DNA of 64,000 nucleotides from Alopecurus myosuroides (GCA_028641055.1 CM054062.1:236170376-236234375), one strand, 5' to 3'. Counted from the stretch's first letter, positions 1 to 11,640 are shown. The notes: generated by a model from the sequence alone, not told the origin. Made by a program: numbers and translations.

Positions 1-15
1 TAAATACCATTCCAG

Positions 16-425
16 GACAATGGCATCGACTTCTACATCAATGGACACGACCATTGCCTGGAGCACATTAGCAGCAGAGACAGGTTAACATCGTTTGATA
101 CAAGTCTTTCATTTTAGAACGAAACATATAAGGAATTGCATGAATACTTGGTGAAGTTATTTAACCTTAATCCGCTTGCTTCTGTTGTTCCAGTCCACTC
201 CAATACTTCACTAGTGGAGGCGGTTCCAAAGCATGGAGAGGAATCTTTCAGCCAACTGATGATAAGCTCCAGTTCTTTTACGATGGGCAAGGGTTCATGT
301 CCCTCCAGTTAAACCAGGACCGGGCTGATTTCATCTTTTATGATGTCTCTGGTAACATCTTATACAAGTGGAGCTCAAGCAAAGCAAACCACCTCCAGCC
401 CTCTATCTATGTTACTGAAGAATGA
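16..425 (+). CDS. Purple acid phosphatase, last two exons (gene continues left)
   Basis: Partial metallophosphoesterase gene. Exon 16-83 follows a TTCCAG acceptor and encodes the motif GHDHCLEH, whose GHDH is the metal-ligand block V of purple acid phosphatases. A GTTAAC donor follows, then an intron 84-193 ending TTGTTCCAG. Exon 194-425 continues in phase (AG|T = Ser) with QYFTSGGGSKAWRG, FFYDGQGF and a C-terminus ending SIYVTEE before TGA at 423-425. This is the layout of the small plant PAPs (the PAP3/PAP8/PAP17-like, TRAP type), usually about 330 residues and secreted or vacuolar; they hydrolyse phosphate monoesters. The upstream exons with the other ligands lie outside the window. A SINE is inserted right at the stop codon, so the native 3' UTR is displaced. 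Exon phases and motifs are seen directly; the function is by family. Confidence 0.9.
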
Positions 426-426
426 G

Positions 427-583
427 ATCTGAGTGCTAGCTCGGTGGCTAGAGGCTGCGAGTGCACGCCAAGCCACCCGGGTTCGATTCCCAGCTACGGC
501 TGCGCGCGCTCGAATAAACTGGGAGTCTCATCTACCTAACAACGTATATCAAGGGAGGGATCATTCCCCCTTTGGTCACGTTT
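427..583 (+). mobile_element. tRNA-derived SINE (Au-like) inserted at the PAP stop codon
   Basis: About 157 bp with pol III promoter parts: an A-box-like TAGCTCGGTGG at 437-447 and a perfect B box GGTTCGATTCC at 480-490, ending in a short T run. It is flanked by an exact 19-bp target duplication, TATGTTACTGAAGAATGAG, at 408-426 and 584-602. The left copy is the last PAP codons including the stop. Architecture and tail fit the grass Au SINE family; the family name is from memory, the structure is seen. Confidence 0.85.
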
Positions 584-602
584 TATGTTACTGAAGAATG
601 AG

Positions 603-971
603 GAAAAGGCAAACCCTGGCAGGATAATTAGCTTGGCACCGCTATTTGTGCAATTGTAGTAATTGGTAGAAGTAAATAGATTGGCATTAAGTGCCGTGTG
701 TGGTTCGCTGCTAATGAAATATTAGACTGCTGTGATTTTGTATAACAAGGGAGCAGACATGTTCAGTACGGTATCCATTGATTCTGATACAATATATATT
801 TAGAGAAAAATATTGGTATCAGGATTCAATAAGAGTGCAAGACTACTTTCTTCAGCTTTCAAATATAATGGGCACTTGTGTATGTGTGTGAGAATGCATG
901 GGGTGTTTCAGCCGATATATCAAATTTTCAAGACCCAATGGACCAAATTTACCAATATCAATGAAACAGGC
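603..971. other. Displaced 3' UTR / downstream region of the PAP gene
   Basis: AT-rich sequence following the second SINE target copy. It probably holds the original 3' UTR and poly(A) region of the phosphatase. No further coding sequence is seen. Confidence 0.5.
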
Positions 972-2191
972 GGGGGATTTGCGAATTTGCCACACATTAC
1001 TTGGAGCTTTGATTATTTGCCACATATTACTTGGACTTTGATTTGATTATTTGCCACACGTTAGATTAATTATTTGCTAATTTTCCATGTTTCTCCTTTT
1101 ACTGATTTAGTTTTTTTTAACTCCAAAAATTAGTGTGAACTGACCACAATACCCCCATGACAAATTGTAGTGTCTCCCATCTATCCTCTCTACCTGTCCT
1201 GGCAGGACTGAACCAGATCAATTCGATCGAGTAAACTAACCAGTTCATCCTGTTCGGGCGGCAGAGGAGGCAAACAACGTCAGGCGGGAGCGCCATCGGC
1301 GACCTCTTCCTCGAGGCAGCGACCACGGACGGCAAGCCCACTCTCCACAGGCCACCGCCAGCCCACAGGTGGCGCAGTGACTTCAGGCAATGTGTGTGTC
1401 TAGCATCCAGCTTGGCAGGGACTCCGGCAAACCACGGGCATGCCAAATTGAGAGCTCAGTCCAGGGTCACTGGGCGTCTGAACCGCGATGTTGATGTCTG
1501 ATGTACTAGCTGCCACCTGCTCCTCCGTCATAGTTTTCACCTTAGGTTGAAGTAGTTTCCAGGATCCTTCTTTGCCTGCTCCTGCGAGAACTGCATAGGA
1601 AATGACTCAAATCCAATACACACCAAGAAACACATCAGGCCACATTTTTTGTTATTTCCTCTCGCTCGAATTGCAAAATCTTCAGAGGGATTGTGCCCTG
1701 GTGCATCATTCACCACACCAAAGCAGTCGTGCACTTGCGGCTAGGAGAGACGAGTGTTTGGCCGACGGTGAGCGCCTGGCCCACAGCGACCGTGTCCGCC
1801 ACACACACAACACCCACGCAGAGGAACCGTGCCAGCAGCTTGCGGAGCCGCGCCGGGCTCCCATGGGAGCCGGAGTGGCCACCTGGAGGGTCGCATCTCC
1901 CGTTGTCCACCAGTGTGGTTGCCAGTGGTAGCTCCGTCCCCCCTCCAGAACGAACTTGAATCGGGACCAACTAAATCGATTGGGTACAAGGACTGGTATC
2001 AGCCGAGAAAACTACAACTTTGCCAAGGGGTATTCTGGGCATTTCAGATTTTCAGAGTTAAGAAAATTAAGACATCGGTAAAAGGAGAAATATGGAAAAT
2101 TAGCAAGTAATCAATTTAAAGCGTGGCAAATAATCAAAGCCCAAGTAATATGGGGCAATAGTCAAAGCCCCAAGTAATGACCAAATCCCCC
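972..2191. mobile_element. Mutator-like element with long terminal inverted repeats
   Basis: The left end GGGGGATTTG (972) and right end CAAATCCCCC (2191) are mutually inverted. The inverted similarity runs at least 150 bp inwards from each end and weakens out to about 250 bp. Both arms repeat the words TTTGATTATTTGCCAC and TTGCTAATTTTCCAT in inverted order. The interior (about 1240-1960) is GC-rich and has no transposase. Flanks TGAAACAGGC (962-971) and TGAATAAAGC (2192-2201) match at 7 of 10 positions, so a 9-bp MULE target duplication is only weakly supported. Long TIRs plus a gene-like GC-rich core suggest a non-autonomous Pack-MULE. Confidence 0.7.
1720..1930 (-). pseudogene. Captured N-terminal fragment, probably an S-domain receptor-like kinase
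   Basis: Minus-strand reading gives a hydrophobic leader-like stretch (LLARFLCVGVVCVADTVA) followed by VGQALTVGQTLVSPS. This resembles the signal peptide and first mature residues of G-type lectin S-receptor kinases, which commonly read DT-x-G-x-LxxGQTLVS. No kinase or full lectin domain follows, so this is only a piece inside the MULE core. The match rests on a short motif and could be fortuitous. Confidence 0.4.
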
Positions 2192-3385
2192 TGAATAAAG
2201 CTTTTTTTTAAGTAACCACATATTTCAGTAGACGTTTACTGAGATTACACACATGGTCACCACATTGAGACAAACATTGGTGTCAAGCAACTTTGCACAA
2301 AGGACCCCGCAAGAAATAAAATTGCAATTCCACCCTTGGAGAAAATTGTGCATTACCGAATCGTTGCTCACCATCATCCTCCACCGCCGACATGGCAACG
2401 CCGGAGAAAGAGGGGAACCACAACCATACCCAGATCTGAGAGAACAACTTCACATACAAGGATGCTTTTCGAGCCGATGGTCGGAACCGTCGCAACCGAC
2501 GAGACCGAGACTTTGTGGCACATCGGCCAGGGATCTTCCAAGTGGTCACCAGATCCCTGCGCCATCAACTTGATCCACCGCTGTCAGAGAAGAGGAATGC
2601 CACCGCCTGCGATCCCCGCCCAAACACCACCCGGGAGTGCCGAACACCGACCACAAGACACAAATTCAACGGATCCGGAGACCGGTGAGACGGCCTGGCC
2701 ACCTGCCCCATGACGTCACCGGATGAAGCAATGCCGAGATGGAGGAAGAGTAGAGGCAATTTATCCCGACGCGGCGTCGTCTCCTCCACAGAAGCAGCGC
2801 CCCAAGGATGCACTAGGCCTACCCTATCTACGGGCCAGAGCTAAAACGCCAGGGTCCCCACCTCCCATCACCAGAGCGGCCGACAGAGGAGGCAGGGATT
2901 GGCGGCTTCGCCGGCAGAGTTACGAGTCGGTGGTTTCACCTCCAAGATCGCTTTCTCTCGAGTGGTTCCTGGGTCGGGTGAAAAGGTGTGTTCCCCTAAA
3001 ACAAGCTTCCCACAATGCTTAAGGCAATTAAGAGGTCCTTGTGACAGGTCACATATTTCATTGCACCATTAATTTAATTTTTTCAAAATAATTGTTACCT
3101 CGAACAGGAAATACTAGTAACAGAATAATAGATGGCCAAAACTCAACAAATAAAACAAATATGATAACCAGCTTGAAAGGCAGCAGACTAACAAAAATAT
3201 GAATTTTACTATAAAACAGCAATATCGATCCATATGAAAGTTCTCGGAAACACGCAGAAACGGTCCCAAAATGTTTTAAGACCAGTTAATCCATCTTGGA
3301 AGATTATCCTAATAAGCTACACATTTAAATCCAAAATTCCCCACAGCTTCGCTGGAACTAATGCTACATAACATCAGGTCAGTGT
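2192..3385. other. Unclassified spacer with a GC-rich repeat-like block
   Basis: 2330-2980 is GC-rich with short overlapping open frames on both strands and no recognisable domain; it reads like a degraded transposon-derived segment. 3000-3385 is AT-rich and would contain the 3' UTR of the minus-strand hydroxylase gene ending at 3386. Confidence 0.4.
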
Positions 3386-6300
3386 TTAGTTCCCTTCACC
3401 ACGTACCTGGGTGGTCTCGGAGGAAACAACAGAAATGGTTTCACTGGACAGCCAATATGGCAAAAATGTTGACAACTTTCTCTTCAGTTCTTCTGAATAG
3501 TTCTCCCACATAGCAACTGCTAACATAAAATCATCCCATTCAAGAGCAAACGCCGGCTCTGAGTTGCTATATGATCCAAATATGGTTTGTTCAAGACCAT
3601 GGTTGCACGGCAATCGAAGTTCTATTCCACTTGACGGTTGTACTTGTATAGTAGGATAACAGACTGTTTCTGAACCAACGGTAGTATGTTTTCTCCTTTT
3701 TGCCAGCTCAGGTGCTTTCCAGTAGTAGAACTGCACCACCTAATTAAGAGATTTTTAATGAACGAAACTCAATTGAATGAAGGACATAGGATGTAACCAA
3801 GTTAAAAGATGCAAGTAAAATATGTGTTCTTTGTATTCCCAAAAACTTGTTAAATGTTCAGATGTCTGTTGGCATGTCATAATCAAGCAACTAAGGTTGT
3901 CAAACAAGCAAGTCCAAGGACCAATAAATAACTGATATTTTCGATCAAGTTCTACAATAACGTTGAAGCGATGGCATGTTAAACTTGCAGGAAATGGGTA
4001 GACAGAAAGAACATTCAACTATCTTAAAAAGCACTAGATACTATGCCAAGTTGCTAACTCATCCCACTCTGGATTGGCAGAACATGTTCTTAAGCAATTG
4101 GATCTTTTCAAGCTATCTGACCAGCCTTCTACAAACATGAGATGGGAAAACATATATTCCAGGATTACATATGGCTGAAGTCAGTTTTAGAACAAGATTT
4201 TCATCAACTTCATTGATTTACAGACAGGCATCAACTTTAGTCACGAAACTTTGTAGAAATATAATACTCCCTCCGTCTCAAAATAAGTGTCGTTGAAATG
4301 TGTCAAAATGGATGTATCTAGTATTAGAATACATCTAGATACATCCACCCAAATGACACTTATTTTGAGACGGAGGGAGTACTTCTTGGAGATTACTATC
4401 ATACACTTTCTGAAATTAGCTTTCGGGCAGTTAGATGTATCCTTAAACATGACCAAGTTCAGTTGAATAATACAAGGTTAAATTATTTACATTTCGGCAG
4501 GGATAGTTGGACATTCACTAATAAGTATGTTATAGCAAGCTAAATTATCAGAGGCGAGGGGACAAAGCTTCTTTGTAAGAGTATTCACCCCTGAGTCCTG
4601 ACTGCTGACATAACTGGTTTTAGTATGATCCTGATGCACTCAATCTGACTGCAGGTTAAGTCCACACAAAGAATTAAAGGATACCTGAAGAGCATGCAAA
4701 CTATTGGAAAATATCTTCCCAAAGACATAATCTTCCCTCCCAAGTCGTAGCGGCTTCCCAAGCAACTCTACGGGGTCTTCAGCTGGTGCAACAGATGTAC
4801 TGTTACTCTCTTCATCATTGCTTGCACAGAAACTAAACCCAAGAATGTGAACTCTAGCACATCGTATGTCAAAACCAGACTGGTCATAGGAAAACCAGTA
4901 CATGTTATCTGACGCTGGCATGGGAATGTAAGAGTTCTGATCAGCTGGCTCATAGCTCCATGATGTTTGGGAGAGAAAATTAAGGAGCTTTGGATCCTCA
5001 TCAAAAGCACTATCTCTGGTGAACCAAAGAGTAAGGGTGAGCCTTTCACCTTCTGTTATCTGTAAAAGACTTGATATAATTAAGCGTCAAAAGATTGAAA
5101 ATATCTTGAGAAAGTAACAAGACGCTGTAAACGACTTTGAGTTCTACAAAAGCCTATGCAAGAGAAAAGGAGAAATATTTGATAATGAAACAATTAGTTC
5201 GCAATTACCACTTGCTAAAGCTTACATTTAATACAGTTTCCATTTGCTTCTTAAATAGAAAGCATTAAATAATAGAGAGTTCTTATTGTAACTTTTTTTT
5301 TTTGATAAATCTTATTGTTGTTGTAACTATTATGAAATTGAATATGGTAAGCAACACTAGCATATGAGAATATGCATACATGTAATACAGACAAAATTCT
5401 GAGTCAACGCAGAAAACAGAAACGTACCTCATCTACGCAATGGACATTACGATCGTCAGCAGTATAAATGACAACATCCTGAAAACAAGATTACTTCTCA
5501 TATAATTTAAGAAATTATTCGACAGTTTTTAGCTGGTAGAAGATTACATGCACATCAACAATGATTATTCTGAAAATAAGTGCATGTACTGTGCAGGCTT
5601 ACACCAGCAACTGGAACAACAGAGGAGGGTTCACTGTCCTGAAACTGCAAAATTCCACCTTTGTAGTCCTTTCCATGACTGTTCAAGTAGCACACGGCCT
5701 TTTTATTGAAAGATGATAATGGTCCGTTTCAAGCAATATTTGAATTCACAAGAAGAAAATAAAGTCAGCATGAGAAAGATCACATATAAAGATGTAAAGA
5801 TGCAAGTAGTCACTGTGGGCAAAACTTCACAAGTTGTAATCATAGTAGAACTACGCAAACATCTCCATGTTATGAATTGCTTAGTTATCTGATTACAAGG
5901 ACAATACACGCAACGATCCAACTTTCAGTACATGTTGTTTCTTAAGAAACACATAGTTTCGTGGCGACCATTTCTTACAGTGTGCGTGAAACGATGCAAG
6001 TATGTGCAGCAGTCTAGTAATTTCAAGTAACATAGATGATGTCATGTTGTTTATTAAGAAACACGTAATTTCATGGCGATCATTTCTTACAGTGTGCGTG
6101 AAACTATGCAAGTATTTGCACCAGTCTAGTAATTACAAGCAGCATATATGATGGCATGTTACTTGTGTTTGTGTCTAGTACCCCAACAAGTAAGCAAACT
6201 GGGAACTAAGGGTACGTTTGGTTTATGCCCTGACGCGCCCTACCAATCTGCGGGCATGGCCAAAATATTGGCGGACGAATCTGGCGCCCACGGAATGCCC

Positions 6301-7691
6301 ATGAATTGGCTAAAAAAGTGTACTATGCAGCATGGTGCGGACTGGGCTAGCCAAAAAATTGGAAGCGAACCAAAAGGCAGCCGTAGGTCTTGGGCTTGCC
6401 AATTTTTTGGTAAGGTCAGCTTAGGCTCAAAACCAAACGCACCCATAATCCTTTAACCAAAATGACAGTTAAACATTATGTGACATCCCTGTCTCAGAGA
6501 ATAAATACTCGACGGGGAAAATAAATCATGCTAACTGACCAAACTCCCGTAAACAGGATGGTCCTCACCGTGAAGGCTCTTTGCCTAAGATAAGGCTTAT
6601 TGTCATCGCTGTGCCATCCAATAGAAGAACCCTTGCACCAACTGCATAGCCAATAGACAGGTTTTGAATAAGGGGAGCATTTTAGCGTGAAGTCATGTCA
6701 GGTCTCCTACAGAAAATATCTGCAAGGTTTAGGCGTACTATTAACAAAGGTGATAGTATTATAAAATGAAAACATAAAGTACATCTGTATGCAGTTGCTG
6801 GATTTAAATCATAATTGATATGTGGGTGATTAAACAGAGACAATATAGCCACATCACTAAGCATCTATGCAAATTTGATCTACTCCAACGGAAGCTTCTC
6901 CTTGCGGTTGTAGGAGCTTATGTGATTGATTACAAATAAAATTGGTAACGTGTAACCATCTACTAAAAATTACTGCCTGATCAAAGATCCATGCTACAGA
7001 ATTACTGCCTAATCAAAGACCCATGCTACAGAATAAGCAAATTGCTATCTTATGTTCAAAGTTTGCACAAAAAATCTTACAATAAAAAGGACAAATATAA
7101 TACAAACTGCTGAAATTGATTGGGTAAATTTTAAATTTAATAACTTCTCGAAAACGATTATTGAAGTGTGGTCTTGCGATACTTTGAGGTTTCAAAAGAC
7201 CTACTCTAACTAAAACGCCTAAGTAAACACGCCGATGCCCGATGGCGATGTGAAACTGACAGAATGGCGTGAGAGGTGATGCGATTGTTCAGCACCTGAC
7301 GAGTCCGGTGAACTCGACGAAGAGTTCGAAGTGGCAGGAGAAGAAGGACTCGACTGCGTCGCGGAGCCGCTCGCGGATGGGAACGAAGGGGAGTAGCAGG
7401 TGGCCGCAGCCGGTGGCAGCTAGGTGCGGCAGCGACGTAGACACCACCGACGGGCGGTACCCCGCCGTCCCGCAGCTCCGGTGCACGAACTCCAGCTCCT
7501 GGCCACGGCACCGTGTCAGACGGTCGATTCGGGTCGCACCAAGCTAGAGTTAGGGTTTTGAGAAGAGGATGCTAGGAGAGAGCGAGCGTATGATGTACCT
7601 TGCAGGTATCTGGGGAGAGGAATCCGGGGATGAGGAGGCGGACGGGTTCCTCGGTGGCGTTCGTCGGCGGCGAAGTGGCGGTGGTGGCCAT
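3386..7691 (-). CDS. PKHD-type 2-oxoglutarate/Fe(II)-dependent hydroxylase, seven exons
   Basis: Complete gene reconstructed from GT-AG splice sites: exons 7691-7599, 7498-7296, 6641-6569, 5698-5603, 5478-5428, 5059-4685 and 3739-3386, in phase, giving 414 residues. It resembles the plant PKHD-type (prolyl/lysyl hydroxylase-like) 2OG oxygenase family, such as Arabidopsis At1g22950. Iron ligands are visible as H109-x-D111 in GWHSDDNK and H168 in DDRNVHCVDE; R178 in GERLTLTLWFTR is the likely 2-oxoglutarate anchor. The exon 2 frame includes CKELEFVHRSCGTAGYRP and FTGLV. The start ATG (7691-7689) opens with MATTATSPPTNATEEPVRLL. No signal peptide is evident. Substrate is unknown. Introns hold a Stowaway, a Tourist-like MITE and a tandem duplication. 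Only 117 bp separate the ATG from a Copia LTR. Confidence 0.9.
4267..4379. mobile_element. Stowaway MITE in the last intron of the hydroxylase gene
   Basis: 113 bp with terminal inverted repeats CTCCCTCCGTCTCAAAATAA and its complement, the classic Stowaway (Tc1/mariner) ends. It is flanked by TA target duplications at 4265-4266 and 4380-4381. The element is nearly palindromic. Confidence 0.95.
5931..6154. repeat. Tandem duplication, 112-bp unit, two copies
   Basis: CATGTTGTTT at 5931 and again at 6043 start two copies of a 112-bp unit. Shared words include TTTCTTACAGTGTGCGTGAA and CAGTCTAGTAATT. The copies differ by about ten substitutions. It lies in intron 3 of the hydroxylase gene. Confidence 0.85.
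6210..6444. mobile_element. Tourist-like (PIF/Harbinger) MITE in intron 3
   Basis: Ends GGGTACGTTTGGTTT (6210) and AAACCAAACGCACCC (6444) are inverted with one mismatch. TAA precedes the left end and ATAA follows the right end, compatible with a TAA target site. There is no coding capacity; a subterminal inverted block (CCAAAAAATTGG-like) is present. Superfamily assignment is from TIR type. Confidence 0.7.
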
Positions 7692-7807
7692 GGTTAGGAA
7701 GAGAATTCAGACTTGGTGGTGTGGAGCCGCGGAGATGGGCCCGGGAAATTGATGGGGACCAGCGGAAGAGGGTCTTTCAATCCGCTTTGACTTTTGACCA
7801 TGCGGAC
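7692..7807 (-). promoter_or_regulatory. Short remaining 5' region of the hydroxylase gene
   Basis: Only 116 bp of non-transposon sequence precede the ATG. No TATA box is obvious in it. The next sequence upstream is a Copia LTR in the same orientation. Confidence 0.5.
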
Positions 7808-8220
7808 TGTTACGCACCCTCGGCCGGTCCCGAGGGTGCGTAGCGTAGTTGAAATAGTAGATGCAAGAGAGGCGTAAGCAAAAGGTACTTTTTATTGATC
7901 TCTTGTGTGTCCATCCTACGTACAATTGTCTTGATGCCGAGACTAGGCAGCGGGTTTTCCTACCAATTTCTTTTCCTTCTGTTTCTGCTCCTCTGTCCCT
8001 GCTCTTGCCGGTTCTTGTAGTCGAAAACTCTGTATTTCCGTTATGCAAGTAATGGAAAGGGGAGTGGCCCAGTTGGTACGTACAATATTGTCTTGCTTTA
8101 TATAGGGGAAAAGATAGATCCCACAAAACCCTAAACTTGAAAGTCAAGTTGGGCTAACGTGGACCAGGTATGCACCACCGAAGTGGGCTGCGTCGGTCAC
8201 ACGGCCCAAGTTTCCTAACA
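7808..8220 (-). mobile_element. 3' LTR of decayed Copia element 1
   Basis: 413 bp bounded by TG...CA (on + TGTTACGCAC...TTTCCTAACA). It is preceded on the minus strand by the purine-rich tract CTCAAGGAGGAG, the expected polypurine tract, so it is the 3' LTR of a minus-strand element. A TATATAAA box lies at 8104-8097 on the minus strand, pointing towards the hydroxylase gene. Confidence 0.85.
8097..8104 (-). promoter_or_regulatory. TATA box of Copia-1 LTR
   Basis: TATATAAA on the minus strand inside the LTR, about 405 bp upstream of the hydroxylase ATG and in sense orientation to it. Confidence 0.6.
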
Positions 8221-8438
8221 CTCCTCCTTGAGATTTATCCGTATAGCCATGTCTCAAAACTCCGAAAAACCCAATGGAAAAAATATGGAGAAAAGCACAT
8301 GGTATACTTTTGCTATGTTGCACGAATTGGCTCATTAAAAACCTTATGTGAGAAACTTCATAAAAACTCACTAAAGGGGAAAAATAGTACAACTCACTTA
8401 ACTTTACAGTCAAGTACTCAATCATCGGGATCGAGATT

Positions 8439-11400
8439 TCAGCGATGAGTTTGTGAAGATTCTCCCTCTGAACCTTGTATCTCTCTAAGTCTCATCATAC
8501 CTATTCCACGAACACATCTCTCGAAAGAAGATGATGGTAATGATTTAGTGAACAAATCAGCAAGATTTTCACATGACTTAGTATGCAAGATTCTTACTTC
8601 GTTCAACTTTTGCAATTCATGTGCATAGAAGAATTTGAGGTCAATATGCTTTGTGAGATTACTCTTCACATAACCCGTCTGGACTTGTGCAACACAAGCG
8701 GCATTATTTTCATAGATGATAGTTGGGGTTTGGACGGTGTTCAGCCCACATGTCAGCTGGATGTGGCCGATCATCCGCTGAAGCCATGCACACTCGCGTG
8801 AGGCTTCATACAATGCTATGATTTCCGAGTGGTTCGTCGAAATTGTTACTAAAGTTTGCTTAGACGATTTCCAGGAGATTGTTGTTCCACCACAAAGGAA
8901 AATATATCCAGTCTAAGACTTTGTAGTATGCGGGTCTGACAAGTACCCAGCATCAGCGTATCCTACAAGTGTAAGATCTTGATTCCTCCGTAAAAACAAG
9001 CCAAGATCTTTGGTCCCTTGGAGGTATCAAAAGATGTCCTTCATACCCTTCCAGTGTCTATTGGTAGGCTCAGAACTGTACCTTGCAAGCAAATTGACGG
9101 CGAACGTGATGTCTGGCTGTGTACAATTCGCGAGGTACATGAGAGTGCCAATTGCACTCAGGTAGGGGAATTCTGGTCCCAGAACTTCCTCCCCCTCTTC
9201 TTTAGGCCTGAACGGGTCCTTGTCCCGCTGTAAAGATCTCACAATAATGGGGGTCTTGGAAGGGTATGCCTTGTCAAATCCAAATCTTTCTAACACCTTC
9301 TGGGTGTAGGCAGACTGGTGCATTAAGATCCCAGCAGGGGAATGCTCAAGTTGTAGACCTAGGCAGAACTTGGTTTTGCCTAAGTCTTTCATCTCAAATT
9401 CTGACATCAGGTAGGAACTCGCTTCCTCAATATCCTCAGGTGTACTGATTAGATTCAAATCATTCACATACACCGAGATAATACAGAAACCATCTTGTGA
9501 TCTCCGTATAAAAACACATGGGCAAGCTTCATTGCTCGTGTAGCCCTTCTAGTGAAGGAAATCGCTTAAACGATTATACCACATCCTACCCAACTGTTTG
9601 AGTACATACAGTGACTTCTTAAGATGAACACTGTACAAACTTCTATTTGCTCTACCTTGGTTCGGAACAGGAATACCTTCGGGTACCTTCATGTATATGT
9701 TCGAATCCAAGTTACCATAAAGGTAAGTGGTGACAACATCCATCAGTTTTATTTTCAAGTCCAATTTTACTGCCATTGAGATCAAGTATCTAAAGGTAAT
9801 TCCATCCATGACAGGTGAGTAAGTTTCCTCAAAGTCGACACCTGGTCGCTGAGAGAAACCTTGAGCAACGAGCATTGCTTTGTACCGTACTACCTCGTTA
9901 TTTTCGTTTCTCTTTCTAACAAAAACCCACTTGTGGACAACAGGGCGTATGTGGGAAGGAGTTAGACAAACATGTCCAAACACCTCTCTTTTGTTAAGAG
10001 ATACTAACTCGGCAGTAATTGCCTTTTGCCAATCTTTCCAACCCGACCTCTTCTTACAATCAGCAAGCGTGTTAGGCTCGGGATCAGGATCTATGATTGA
10101 GGCAATTTTAATGGCAAAATATATGTCGACATTTGCCATGGCTCGATTAATTGACTCACCAGAATCAACATAGTTAATGGCCATTTCGTCATGGAGTGCA
10201 CCAGGCACATTTCCTTCCTCCACCGGATTTCCCAATCCAGGAGCAAGGTCCTTTAGCTTTCCCGCTCCAATGTGTGCGCGCAGATCTTCGCTGGGTATTT
10301 CCGATATTGGAAAATTCAAGTCCGGAATTTCGTGCACTGAAACTTCTGTGCTTGTGTCAGGTCTCGACTGGCTCCCCTCTTGAGGGAAAGTCTGTGATAA
10401 ATCTCTCTTGACCTTTTTCTTCGGGCGTCCCCGATTACTTGGGATTTGAGGAACTGGATTCCGCGTCCTTTTAGGCCTAAGGACGGGAGCGGATATACCT
10501 TTATCTTTCTTTGGTATTTCAACCCTTTCCGGTGCATTGCGTGCAGGCACATGCGACTTTGTCACAGTCTTTAGATCACTAAAATGATGAGGCAGTTGAT
10601 TCGCTAATGAATGCAAATCTATTATCTTTTGGACTTCTCTATTGGACTCAGCAGTGCGTGGGTCATGAGCGTGGATCCCCGTGGCTTGCCACATGATTTC
10701 TCGGCTTTCATCATCAAGGGATTGATTATATCCCCCTAAAGTCGGGAAAAGATCATCGTCAAAAATGCAATCAGCGAAACGGGCCGTATGACAGTCTCCT
10801 GTCGCGGGGTCCAGAAACCTGATTATGGACACAGTCTCATAACCAACATATATCCCCGACTTACGGAGCGGTCCCATCGCTGATCGCTGAGGGGGTGGTA
10901 TTGGTACATATACCTGGCAACCGAACCTACGAAGGTGGGAAATTTTCGGTGCCGACCCTTGCGCAAGCTGCATAGAAGAGTGGATGTTGTAGGCCGACGG
11001 TCGAAAGTTGATGAGATTGGCCGTGTGTAACACTAAGTGACCCCAACATGTAGTTGGTAAATTACAATCCTGAAGGAGCGGTCTGGCAATGAATTTAATT
11101 CTTTTAATCAATGCCTCCGCAAGTCCATTTTGTGTGTGGACGTGCGGTACAGAGTGCTCAAGTTTGATTCCCGTTGCCATGCAATAATCATCGAATGCCT
11201 TGGAAGTAAATTCACCGGCATTGTCCGTTCAAATAGACTTGATATGATAATCAGGAAATTTATTCCTCATTTGTATGATCTGTGAGATCAACTTTGCAAA
11301 ATCATGGTTCCTTGTAGACAGCAGGCTAACATTGGACCATTTAGAGAAAGCATCGATGAGCACCATGAAGTACCTAAACGGCCCCGAGAGGGGCTGAATA

Positions 11401-11640
11401 GGACCGCATATGTCCCCTTGGATACGCTCCAAGAACGCGGGGATTTCATCCTTCACCTTTAGGGGGATGGTCTAATGATTAATTTTCCCGTAGCGCATGC
11501 GGAGCACACAAAATCATCAGGATTCGGGAAATTTTTGACATTAACAGTATGACCATTCAAGTTGTTAATTATATTTCTCATCATTTTAAGACCGGAATTT
11601 GAGGGAGACAAACGATTTGAGACTCGATCATATATATTAG
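8439..11640 (-). pseudogene. Copia-1 pol remnant (gag-pre-integrase, integrase, RT, RNase H)
   Basis: Minus-strand Ty1/copia polyprotein broken by several stops and truncated at its 5' side (no gag, no 5' LTR). In order: a gag-pre-integrase piece (GLKMMRNIINNLNGH, CSACATGK) near 11.5-11.6 kb; the integrase core (GDICGPIQP at about 11.4 kb, TDNAGEF after a stop at about 11228, HTQNGLAEALIKR); the RT (HKWVFVRKRNENNEVVRYKA, DVVTTYLYGNL) within 11180-9549; the second RT part with a degenerate VYVNDLNLIS in place of YVDD within 9473-9027; and RNase H (MYEASRECAW, HIDLKFFYAHE) within 8813-8439. Not functional. Confidence 0.9.

Noticed and set aside
480..490. A host tRNA gene at the B box near the PAP stop codon
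   Set aside because: Flanked by a 19-bp target duplication and lacking a cloverleaf; it is a SINE head.
6148..6456. Small plus-strand gene of 102 codons
   Set aside because: Coincides with the Tourist-like MITE and lies antisense in a hydroxylase intron.
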